Below are positions 1-6,022 of a stretch of DNA of 8,779 nt, in pieces. This stretch comes from an uncultured Erysipelotrichaceae bacterium (lineage in GTDB: Bacteria; Bacillota_I; Bacilli_A; Erysipelotrichales; Erysipelotrichaceae). The notes below the pieces were generated by a model. The model was not told where the DNA came from. It was given only the letters and a program-made list of their open reading frames with translations, and searched no databases. Positions within the stretch are counted from its first letter, which is position 1, and each line of letters begins with the position of its first letter. A program made the translations under genes and the position numbers. The stretch covers positions 1-8,779 of the forward strand of contig CACZTC010000149.1 in assembly GCA_902784015.1 (NCBI GenBank), given 5' to 3'.

Positions 1-140
1 ATAAACCCCGCAAGCGAGAAACTCAAATTTGGTAGGGGAACTGACTTAGTTTAAATGAAGGCTAAGGAAGCTAGGAAACTAGAGATAAATGACTGTCACG
101 CTTAGCGTACAGAACATGGCTTATGATTGTATGTTTCTGA
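1..140 (+). ncRNA. rnpB: RNase P RNA, class B-like, 3' portion (5' end outside window)
   Basis: This is the catalytic RNA that cuts the 5' leader from precursor tRNAs. Only the 3' part is present; the left edge cuts it. Visible landmarks are CCCC (6-9), which can pair with GGGG (35-38) in a P15-like helix, and the preceding GGT (31-33), which in the family binds the tRNA 3' CCA end. A CTAG-GAAA-CTAG hairpin with a GNRA tetraloop follows (71-82), then an ACGC-TTA-GCGT hairpin (98-108). The nearly universal 3' conserved stretch ACAGAACATGGCTTAT begins at 109. The segment resembles the Bacillus (class B) RNA at CGAGAAAC and TTTGGTAGGGGAAC. The exact mature 3' end is uncertain, near 135-141, because the pairing P1 strand lies outside the window. 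Confidence 0.93.
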
Positions 141-141
141 T

Positions 142-168
142 AGAAGGAAGGTGTATCCTTCTTTTTTC
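142..168 (+). terminator. Intrinsic terminator of rnpB
   Basis: The arms AGAAGGA (142-148) and TCCTTCT (156-162) form a 7-bp stem with a 7-base loop, followed by a T run (162-167). It sits directly after the conserved 3' end of rnpB and should end that transcript before pgsA. Confidence 0.85.
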
Positions 169-171
169 TTT

Positions 172-196
172 TATAAAAAGTGATATACTTTTTATA
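172..196. repeat. Perfect 10-bp inverted repeat upstream of pgsA
   Basis: TATAAAAAGT (172-181) and ACTTTTTATA (187-196) are exact reverse complements separated by GATAT. The element lies between the rnpB terminator and the pgsA start. It could be an operator or part of the pgsA promoter; TATACT (184-189) and TATATT (193-198) are -10-like hexamers inside it, but neither has a convincing -35 element. It is AT-only apart from one G/C pair and the loop G, so chance is possible. Confidence 0.5.
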
Positions 197-212
197 TTGT
201 AGAAAGTATATT

Positions 213-806
213 ATGAACATTCCTAATCGTTTTACATTATTTAGAATTATCCTTGTGCCTATTATAGTTTTTGTATATTTATTTCCTTATGCTCAATATG
301 GAATTGATATAAAACAATTCTATATAGGTGAGGTAAGATTATCATTAATTAATATTATTGTCTTAGTTCTATATATTATAGCTGCTTTGACGGATGCGAT
401 TGATGGTCATATCGCACGAAGCAGGAATATGATAACAACATTAGGTAAATTTCTAGATCCAATTGCGGATAAGATGTTAACAACGACAATGTTTTTATTA
501 TTCGCTTCTAGAGGGATCATCTCTGTTGTACCAGTAATTATTATGGTTATTCGCGATATCATTGTGGATGGTTGTAGAATGATGGCTTCTAATAATGGTA
601 AAGTCATAGCAGCAGGAACATTAGGAAAAGCTAAAACAGTTTTACAGATGGTAGCAATCGCTTTGATTCTATTGAATAATTTACCTTTTGAATTATTCCA
701 AATACCAGTTAGTGAAGTAATGTTATGGTTTGCAACATTTACTAGTATTGTATCTGGCGTGCAATATTTTAATCAAAGTAAAGAAGATATTCTTGAATCA
801 AAATAG
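213..806 (+). CDS. pgsA: CDP-diacylglycerol--glycerol-3-phosphate 3-phosphatidyltransferase
   Basis: PgsA transfers glycerol-3-phosphate onto CDP-diacylglycerol to make phosphatidylglycerol phosphate, the committed step to phosphatidylglycerol and cardiolipin, in the cytoplasmic membrane. The CDP-alcohol phosphotransferase signature is complete: D61-x2-D64-G65-x2-A68-R69, then G78-x3-D82-x3-D86, numbered from ATG 213. Several hydrophobic segments (about residues 8-25, 44-60, 88-110, 140-155, 165-185) fit a polytopic membrane protein, and 197 residues is the usual size. I chose ATG 213 because MNIPNRFTLFR is the typical family N-terminus. An in-frame GTG at 180 would add 11 atypical residues and lies inside an inverted repeat. 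The ribosome binding site before 213 (AGAAAG, 201-206) is weak. recA follows after 46 bases with no terminator between, so read-through into recA is likely. Confidence 0.95.
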   Translation: MNIPNRFTLFRIILVPIIVFVYLFPYAQYGIDIKQFYIGEVRLSLINIIVLVLYIIAALTDAIDGHIARSRNMITTLGKFLDPIADKMLTTTMFLLFASRGIISVVPVIIMVIRDIIVDGCRMMASNNGKVIAAGTLGKAKTVLQMVAIALILLNNLPFELFQIPVSEVMLWFATFTSIVSGVQYFNQSKEDILESK

Positions 807-852
807 GGGATTTTTGAATATCATTTATATATCTTAAATAGGAGGCAATTAT

Positions 853-1887
853 ATGGCAAAAGAAAATACAACTAAAGTATTAACAGATGATCAAAAAGAT
901 AAACTGTTAGAAGAATCGATGAAAGCTATCAATAAAAAGCATGGGGAAGGAAGTATCTCTAAATTAGGTGCTAAACCTAAGATTAGTGTTGATGTTATTC
1001 CTTCTGGCTCATTAGCTTTAGATGCAGCAATTGGAATAGGTGGTTATCCAAAAGGGCGTATCATTGAAATATTTGGACCAGAATCAAGTGGTAAGACTAC
1101 ATTAGCTTTACATGCAATTGCGGAATGTCAAAAACAAGGCGGAAGATGTGCTTTTATTGATGCGGAAAATGCGATTGATCCTGTTTATGCAAAGAATTTG
1201 GGAGTTGACGTGGATGAATTAATTCTTTCTCAACCAGATTCAGGTGAACAAGCATTAGATATTATGGATATATTAGTAAAAAGTGGAGCAATTGATTTAA
1301 TCGTTATTGACTCTGTTGCGGCACTAGTTCCCCAAGCTGAATTAGAAGGCGAAATGGGTGATAATTCAATAGGTTTACAAGCAAGATTATTATCTAAAGC
1401 AATGCGTAAATTAGCAGGACCATTAAATGAATCACAAACTACAGCTATCTTCATTAATCAGTTAAGAGAAAAAGTTGGTGTACTATTTGGCAATCCAGAG
1501 ACTACTCCAGGCGGAAGAGCTTTGAAATTCTGGTCAAGCGTTAGATTAGATGTAAGAAAAGGAGAAGCTATTAAAACAGGAGCAGATCCAATTGGTAATT
1601 CGACGAAGATTAAAGTTGTTAAGAATAAGGTTGCTTCCCCATTTAAGACAGCAGTTGTATCTATAATATATGGAGAAGGAATAAGCCATGAAGATGAAAT
1701 CATCGCTTTGGCAGTTGAAAATGATATTATTGAAAAAAGCGGGGCATGGTTCTCATATAACGGTGAGAAGTTAGGTCAAGGTATTCAATCAGTCAGAGAA
1801 TATATGAAAAATAATCCTGAATTTGATGAAGAAATTACTAATCAAGTTAAAGAAATAATATTCCCAAAAGAAGAGAGTGAAGAGTAA
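853..1887 (+). CDS. recA: Recombinase RecA
   Basis: RecA polymerises on single-stranded DNA, drives ATP-dependent strand exchange and stimulates LexA self-cleavage in the SOS response. The 344-residue protein is full length. Visible are Walker A GPESSGKT (75-82), the catalytic glutamate E105 in FIDAEN, Walker B LIVID (149-153), the L1 region EGEMGD (165-170) and the L2 region [20 protein letters not shown] (202-221). The C-terminal tail is short and acidic (EESEE). The residue after the catalytic Glu is Asn (N106), where most RecA proteins have His. An AGGAGG site (840-845) lies 7 bases before the ATG. The gene follows pgsA by 46 bases; cinA, which lies between pgsA and recA in Bacillus, is absent. 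No LexA/DinR-type box (GAAC-N4-GTTC core) is visible in the 46-base gap. Confidence 0.98.
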   Translation: MAKENTTKVLTDDQKDKLLEESMKAINKKHGEGSISKLGAKPKISVDVIPSGSLALDAAIGIGGYPKGRIIEIFGPESSGKTTLALHAIAECQKQGGRCAFIDAENAIDPVYAKNLGVDVDELILSQPDSGEQALDIMDILVKSGAIDLIVIDSVAALVPQAELEGEMGDNSIGLQARLLSKAMRKLAGPLNESQTTAIFINQLREKVGVLFGNPETTPGGRALKFWSSVRLDVRKGEAIKTGADPIGNSTKIKVVKNKVASPFKTAVVSIIYGEGISHEDEIIALAVENDIIEKSGAWFSYNGEKLGQGIQSVREYMKNNPEFDEEITNQVKEIIFPKEESEE

Positions 1888-1898
1888 ATCTCTTCTTT
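1867..1898 (+). terminator. Possible terminator overlapping the recA stop
   Basis: AAAGAAGAGA (1867-1876) can pair with TCTCTTCTTT (1889-1898). A shorter alternative is GAAGAG (1879-1884) with CTCTTC (1890-1895) and a 5-base loop. The hairpin spans the recA stop codon. The following T tract is interrupted (TTTCTATTT) and the stem is purine/pyrimidine biased, so termination may be partial. Confidence 0.4.
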
Positions 1899-1932
1899 CT
1901 ATTTGATAATATAAAATGTTTGGTCATACTAA

Positions 1933-1963
1933 TTGACATTATTTACTATCAATGTAATAGTAT
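1933..1963 (+). promoter_or_regulatory. Probable ahpC promoter with overlapping palindrome
   Basis: A perfect -35 hexamer TTGACA lies at 1933-1938. The -10 is poorer: TAATAG (1955-1960, 16-bp spacer) or TAGTAT (1958-1963, 19-bp spacer). A 6-bp inverted repeat, TACTAT (1944-1949) and ATAGTA (1957-1962) with 7 bases between, covers the spacer and -10. A second, wider pair ACATT (1936-1940) and AATGT (1951-1955) overlaps it. Such placement suits a repressor. A peroxide sensor such as PerR would fit the downstream genes, but the sequence does not match the usual 7-1-7 Per box, so the regulator is unknown. Confidence 0.5.
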
Positions 1964-1984
1964 ACGCAAAAGGAGATAATATAT

Positions 1985-2548
1985 ATGTCATTAATTAACA
2001 AAGAATTAGCAGATTTTGCGGTAGAAGCTTACCAAAATGAAGAAGTCAGAACGGTAACAAGAGAAGATCTAAAAGGTGAATGGAGTGTATTATTCTTTTA
2101 TCCAGCAGACTTCACATTTGTATGTCCAACAGAATTAGAAGACTTACAAAACACTTATGAAGAATTCAAAGCAGCAGGTTGTGAGATATATTCAGTATCT
2201 ACTGATACTCATTTCACTCACAAGGCTTGGCATGACAATTCAGAGCGTATTAAAAAGTTAACTTATCCAATGTTAGCAGATCCAACACATGCATTATCAA
2301 CAGACTTAGAAGTATTGATTCCAGAAAGTGGTCTAGCAGAAAGAGGAACTTTCATTATCAATCCAGAATGCAAAGTTGTTGCTTATGAAGTTAACTCTGG
2401 TAATGTAGGTAGAAATGCTGAAGAATTATTAAGAAAACTACAAGCTTGCCAATTCGTAGCTGAACATGGTGATCAAGTTTGCCCAGCTAAATGGCAACCA
2501 GGAGCTGAAACTCTAAAACCAAGCTTAGACTTAGTAGGAGAACTATAA
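1985..2548 (+). CDS. ahpC: Alkyl hydroperoxide reductase subunit C (typical 2-Cys peroxiredoxin)
   Basis: AhpC reduces hydrogen peroxide, organic hydroperoxides and peroxynitrite in the cytoplasm, and its disulfide is re-reduced by an AhpF-type flavoprotein. The peroxidatic site is intact as P40-x3-T44-x2-C47 (FTFVCPTE), the conserved active-site arginine is R120, and the resolving cysteine is C166 in HGDQVCPAKWQPG. This pattern and the 187-residue length match the AhpC/Prx1 class. Three further cysteines are present (C65, C129, C155). The start has an AAGGAG site (1969-1974) about 10 bases upstream. The gene is followed two bases after its stop by the AhpF-like gene, whose ribosome binding site lies within the ahpC 3' end, so the two are co-transcribed and probably translationally coupled. 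Confidence 0.97.
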   Translation: MSLINKELADFAVEAYQNEEVRTVTREDLKGEWSVLFFYPADFTFVCPTELEDLQNTYEEFKAAGCEIYSVSTDTHFTHKAWHDNSERIKKLTYPMLADPTHALSTDLEVLIPESGLAERGTFIINPECKVVAYEVNSGNVGRNAEELLRKLQACQFVAEHGDQVCPAKWQPGAETLKPSLDLVGEL

Positions 2549-2550
2549 TA

Positions 2551-4182
2551 ATGAACAATGTAGAGAACAAAAATCTCTACGATGTAATAATTATCGGCGG
2601 TGGACCAGCTGGACTTACCGCCGGTATTTATCTTGCGAGGGCTTGTTATAGAGTATTGATTATCGAAAAAGAAAAATTTGGTGGTCAAATAACAATCACT
2701 TCGGAAGTGGTTAATTATCCAGGCGTAGAGAAAACTAGTGGAACTGAATTGACTGAGCATATGCGCAGACAAGCAGAAAGTTTTGGCGCAGAATTCTTAT
2801 TAAGTGAAGTTACGGAAATAAAAGATGAAGGTGATTTAAAAAAGGTTGTTACAGCTAAAGGAACTTTTGATTGCTTTGGTGTCTTGATGGCTACTGGTGC
2901 TCATCCAAGAATGATTGGCTTTAAAGGTGAAGCTGAGTATAAAGGTCATGGTGTGGCATATTGTGCAACATGTGATGGTGAATTCTTTGCGGGCAAGGAA
3001 GTATTTGTGGTAGGCGGTGGCTTTGTGGCTGCGGAAGAGAGTGTTTTCTTAACTAAATATGCTAAACATGTAACAGTATTAGTTAGAGAACCAGACTTCA
3101 CTTGTGCTAAAGCAACTGCTGAAGAAGCAAAGAATCATGAAAAGATTGATGTTCACTATCATACAGAAGTAAAAGAAGTAAGTGGTGATTCTGTTTTAAG
3201 AAAGATTGTTTATTTCAATAATGAAACTAATGAAGAAACAGAATTTGTTCCAGAAGATGGTGATACATTTGGTGTATTCGTATTTGCGGGATATGCTCCT
3301 AGCACAGAATTAGTAAAAGATATTGTTGAACTTGATCCTTATGGATACATAATTACAGATAAGAATCAAAAAACAAATGTTGATGGTATTTATGGTGCTG
3401 GTGATGTTTGTGTTAAAAACTTAAGACAAGTAGTCACTGCTGTAGGAGATGGTGCTTTAGCAGCTACTGAATTAGAAAGATACTGTGAAGCTATGTCTAA
3501 AAAGACAGGTCTAACTCCTGATCGCGAAATTAAAAGATCAAATGTTCATCAAGTAGTAGATAGCAATACTGAAGCAAGTGATGAAGACTTATTTACAGCT
3601 GATATGATTCAACAATTAAATACAGTATTCTCTAAAATGGAAAGTCCATTAACTCTAAAATTATATTTAGATGATAGAAATGTATCATTAGAATTAAAAG
3701 AATATATGAATAAGTTAAGTGAACTTACAGAGAAGATTACGGTTGAAGAAGTAAGCGATGTTAGTGGTGAAGCTACACCATGCGTTAAGGTCTTTAAAGA
3801 TAATGAAGAAGTAGGAATGTGTTTCCACGGTGTGCCAGGAGGCCATGAATTTACTTCATTTATTCTAGGTTTATATAATGCTTCAGGACCAGGACAAAAG
3901 ATAGATGAAGCTTTAAAAGAAAAAGTTATAGCGCTTGATAAAGATATTAAGATGACAGTAATGGTTTCTTTAACTTGTACTATGTGTCCTGAATTAGTTA
4001 CTTCAGCAGAAAAGATTGCTTCACTCAATCCAAAAGTTAAGGTAGATGTATATGATTTAAATCATTTCCCAGAACTAAAAGAAAAATATAATGTGATGAG
4101 TGTTCCTTGTTTTGTGATTAATGATGATAGTCCAAAATTTGGCAAGAAGAATGTTGAAGAATTATTAGACTTATTAAGCTAA
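2551..4182 (+). CDS. AhpF-like flavoprotein disulfide reductase, permuted: TrxR domain first, AhpF N-terminal-type thioredoxin-fold domain last
   Basis: It is the likely NAD(P)H-dependent reductase for the AhpC encoded just upstream. Residues 1-315 are a thioredoxin reductase-like unit: FAD-binding GGGPAG (16-21), redox-active CATC (138-141), nucleotide-binding GGGFVAAEE (155-163) and FAD-contacting YGAGD (281-285) followed by RQVVTA. Residues about 345-543 resemble the N-terminal domain of classical AhpF: PGGHEFTSFILGLY (429-442) matches AhpF's PLGHEFTSLVLALL, and C476-T-M-C479 corresponds to AhpF's CHNC. Classical AhpF carries this domain at the N-terminus, so the order here is reversed. 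I recall this architecture as the family called 'AhpF homolog' (TIGR03143), found next to ahpC in genomes lacking normal AhpF. The TrxR NADPH motif HRRxxxR is not present (VREPDFTC instead), so coenzyme preference is unclear. A ribosome binding site AGGAG (2536-2540) lies inside ahpC. A terminator follows. Confidence 0.93.
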   Translation: MNNVENKNLYDVIIIGGGPAGLTAGIYLARACYRVLIIEKEKFGGQITITSEVVNYPGVEKTSGTELTEHMRRQAESFGAEFLLSEVTEIKDEGDLKKVVTAKGTFDCFGVLMATGAHPRMIGFKGEAEYKGHGVAYCATCDGEFFAGKEVFVVGGGFVAAEESVFLTKYAKHVTVLVREPDFTCAKATAEEAKNHEKIDVHYHTEVKEVSGDSVLRKIVYFNNETNEETEFVPEDGDTFGVFVFAGYAPSTELVKDIVELDPYGYIITDKNQKTNVDGIYGAGDVCVKNLRQVVTAVGDGALAATELERYCEAMSKKTGLTPDREIKRSNVHQVVDSNTEASDEDLFTADMIQQLNTVFSKMESPLTLKLYLDDRNVSLELKEYMNKLSELTEKITVEEVSDVSGEATPCVKVFKDNEEVGMCFHGVPGGHEFTSFILGLYNASGPGQKIDEALKEKVIALDKDIKMTVMVSLTCTMCPELVTSAEKIASLNPKVKVDVYDLNHFPELKEKYNVMSVPCFVINDDSPKFGKKNVEELLDLLS

Positions 4183-4188
4183 AGTTAG

Positions 4189-4219
4189 AGAGTTCCATCT
4201 ATAGATGGAGCTCTTTTTT
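4189..4219 (+). terminator. Intrinsic terminator of the ahpC operon
   Basis: AGAGTTCCATCT (4189-4200) pairs with AGATGGAGCTCT (4203-4214) with one G-T pair; the innermost pairs open to leave a TATA loop. A run of six T (4214-4219) follows. It lies directly after the AhpF-like gene's stop codon and separates it from rny. Confidence 0.92.
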
Positions 4220-4262
4220 ATTATTATTTTCTTTTTTTATTATGGTTTAAAACGTATATTCC

Positions 4263-4291
4263 TTGAGAAATATGATATGAAAAGGTATAAT
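4263..4291 (+). promoter_or_regulatory. Sigma-A-type promoter of rny
   Basis: TTGAGA (4263-4268) and a perfect TATAAT (4286-4291) are separated by 17 bases. This is the best promoter in the window. Transcription should begin near 4298, leaving a leader of about 43 bases before the rny start. Confidence 0.85.
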
Positions 4292-4298
4292 ACAAAAA

Positions 4299-4310
4299 GT
4301 GGGTAACCAC
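4299..4310 (+). promoter_or_regulatory. 5'-terminal hairpin with GUAA tetraloop in rny leader
   Basis: GTGG (4299-4302) and CCAC (4307-4310) enclose GTAA, a GNRA-class tetraloop. It begins 8 bases after the -10 box, so the predicted mRNA would start at or just before the hairpin. Such 5' structures usually slow 5'-end-dependent decay. The stem is only 4 bp and the start site is predicted, not known. Confidence 0.55.
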
Positions 4311-4340
4311 ATTTAAGAAAGAAAATATGGAGGAGTATAT

Positions 4341-5900
4341 ATGCCTAGAGGTATACCATTACCTTCCATTATTGCTGGATTAGTAGGTTTTATTATCGGT
4401 CTCATCGTTATGATAATAGCCGGTAAATTAGGACTAGACAGGTCAAAAGAAAGGTCTCAAGAAATCCTTAAAGAAGCTAATTCCAAGGCTGAAACAACTA
4501 TTCGTCAAGCCAGCCTTGATGGTAAGCAACAAGTATATGAAATGAAGTTGCAAGCCGAAAAAGAAATAAAAGGACAAAAAGATAAGCTTCAACAAGTGGA
4601 AACGAAGTTAGTTCGTCGTGAAGATAACTTGAATTTCCGCGAGGAGAATCTTGTTAAAAAAGAAAAGACAATTAGTGATAAAGAAAAACAAGCCGAGTCT
4701 AAACTTGCGTCCATCAATAAAATGGAAGCTGATTTACAAGCGAAAATTGATAATCAAATCGTTGAATTAGAAAGAGTTTCTAATATTTCTCAAGAAGAAG
4801 CCAAAAAAGAATTAATGGATATTATTGAGAAACGTACGGAGAAAGAGATTGCAACTTATCTTCATGATAAACAAGAAGAAGCAGAAACTAAAGCAGGCGA
4901 AGTCGCTCGTAATATTCTCTCTTTAGCAATTCAAAGGTATTCTCAAGAAGAAACGATTGAGAGAACTGTTTCTACTGTTACATTACCAAGCGAAGAGATG
5001 AAGGGTCGAATTATTGGTAGGGAGGGTAGAAATATCAAAGCTATTGAACAAGCTACAGGTGTTGATTTAATTATTGATGATACACCAGATATTATTACTG
5101 TATCTTGTTTCGATCCAATCAGAAGAGAAATCGCAAGACAGTCTCTAGAAATCTTAATGAAGGATGGCCGCATCCAACCGGGAAGAATTGAAGAAGTAGT
5201 CAACAAAGTTACTGAAGAATTAGAAGAAACAATTCTAAAAATAGGTAATGATGCAATCTTTAAATTGGGTGTTGGTAAAATGAATAAAGAACTAGTTAAA
5301 CTAGTTGGAAGAATGAGATTCCGTTATAGCTATGGCCAAAATGGTTTGGAACATTCTATGGAAGTCGCAACATTTGCGGGTATGATGGCTGCGGAATTAG
5401 GTTTAAATCAAGCTTTAGCCAAACGTGCTGGTTTATTGCATGATATCGGTAAAGCAATTGACTTCGAACAAGAAGGAAGCCATGTTGAATTAGGCGCTAA
5501 GGTAGCTAAGAAATATGGTGAGAATCCTATCGTTGTTAATGCGATAGAAAGTCATCATGGTGATACAGAAGCTGAGGATATCATAGCTGTATTAGTTGCA
5601 GCTGCAGATACATTAAGTGCTGCTAGACCTGGAGCACGTTATGAATCAATGGAAGGTTATATTAATAGATTAGAAAATCTAGAAAAGATAGCTACAGACT
5701 TTGAAGGAGTGGATAAAGCATTTGCGATTCAAGCAGGTAGAGAAGTTAGAGTATTAGTTGAACCTGAAAAGGTTGACGATATTACCATGACTAAAATCGC
5801 TCATGATATTCGCGAAAGAATCGAAAATGAAATGACTTATCCAGGTCAAGTTAAAGTAACACTAATTAGAGAAGTTAGAGTACAAGAATTAGCTAAGTAG
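4341..5900 (+). CDS. rny: Ribonuclease Y (membrane-anchored endoribonuclease)
   Basis: RNase Y makes the initiating internal cuts in bulk mRNA decay in Firmicutes and acts at the inner face of the cytoplasmic membrane. Domain order is complete: an N-terminal transmembrane helix (about residues 8-29), a long charged coiled coil (about 32-200), a KH RNA-binding domain with GRIIGREGR (222-230, GxxG loop 226-229), and an HD hydrolase domain. The HD domain has H338, the metal-binding H367-D368 pair in LLHDIGKA, the H405-H406 region and D423. The 519-residue length is normal. The start is supported by GGAGGAG (4329-4335) five bases upstream. The gene has its own strong promoter and two downstream hairpins, so it forms a single-gene unit. 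In Bacillus rny lies shortly after recA; here the ahpC/AhpF-like pair intervenes, and ymdB does not follow. Confidence 0.98.
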   Translation: MPRGIPLPSIIAGLVGFIIGLIVMIIAGKLGLDRSKERSQEILKEANSKAETTIRQASLDGKQQVYEMKLQAEKEIKGQKDKLQQVETKLVRREDNLNFREENLVKKEKTISDKEKQAESKLASINKMEADLQAKIDNQIVELERVSNISQEEAKKELMDIIEKRTEKEIATYLHDKQEEAETKAGEVARNILSLAIQRYSQEETIERTVSTVTLPSEEMKGRIIGREGRNIKAIEQATGVDLIIDDTPDIITVSCFDPIRREIARQSLEILMKDGRIQPGRIEEVVNKVTEELEETILKIGNDAIFKLGVGKMNKELVKLVGRMRFRYSYGQNGLEHSMEVATFAGMMAAELGLNQALAKRAGLLHDIGKAIDFEQEGSHVELGAKVAKKYGENPIVVNAIESHHGDTEAEDIIAVLVAAADTLSAARPGARYESMEGYINRLENLEKIATDFEGVDKAFAIQAGREVRVLVEPEKVDDITMTKIAHDIRERIENEMTYPGQVKVTLIREVRVQELAK

Positions 5901-5905
5901 AATCG

Positions 5906-5929
5906 AAAAGTGGACTAATGTCCACTTTT
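5906..5929. terminator. First hairpin after rny, probable terminator
   Basis: AAAAGTGGAC (5906-5915) and GTCCACTTTT (5920-5929) form a perfect 10-bp stem with a TAAT loop. The T residues lie in the stem itself, as in many bidirectional terminators, and it starts 6 bases after the rny stop. Confidence 0.75.
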
Positions 5930-5940
5930 ACTATTAAGAA

Positions 5941-5977
5941 AGGGTTGTTATGTATGAATAACAACCCTGTTTTTTTA
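5941..5977. terminator. Second hairpin between rny and dhaK, strong terminator, probably bidirectional
   Basis: AGGGTTGTTAT (5941-5951) pairs perfectly with ATAACAACCCT (5958-5968), followed on the + strand by a G and seven T (5970-5976). On the - strand the hairpin is followed by TTTCTT, so it may also stop the dha operon transcript arriving from dhaK. Confidence 0.85.
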
Positions 5978-6002
5978 TTAAATTACTTAGCTTAATTTAA
6001 TA
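5976..6002. repeat. AT-only 10-bp inverted repeat downstream of dhaK
   Basis: TATTAAATTA (5976-5985) and TAATTTAATA (5993-6002) are exact reverse complements around CTTAGCT. It lies 20 bases past the dhaK stop, next to the strong terminator. It is too AT-rich for a stable RNA hairpin and may be chance or a protein site. Confidence 0.45.
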
Positions 6003-6022
6003 TGAATATTTCCTACTATTAA

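Noticed and set aside
180..212. In-frame GTG extension of pgsA adding 11 residues
   Set aside because: It lies inside the inverted repeat, has no ribosome binding site, and the ATG at 213 gives the standard family N-terminus MNIPNRFTLFR.
3609..4028. 139-codon open frame on the opposite strand of the AhpF-like gene
   Set aside because: It mirrors the coding frame of a clearly homologous + strand gene, lacks a ribosome binding site and shows no recognisable protein features.
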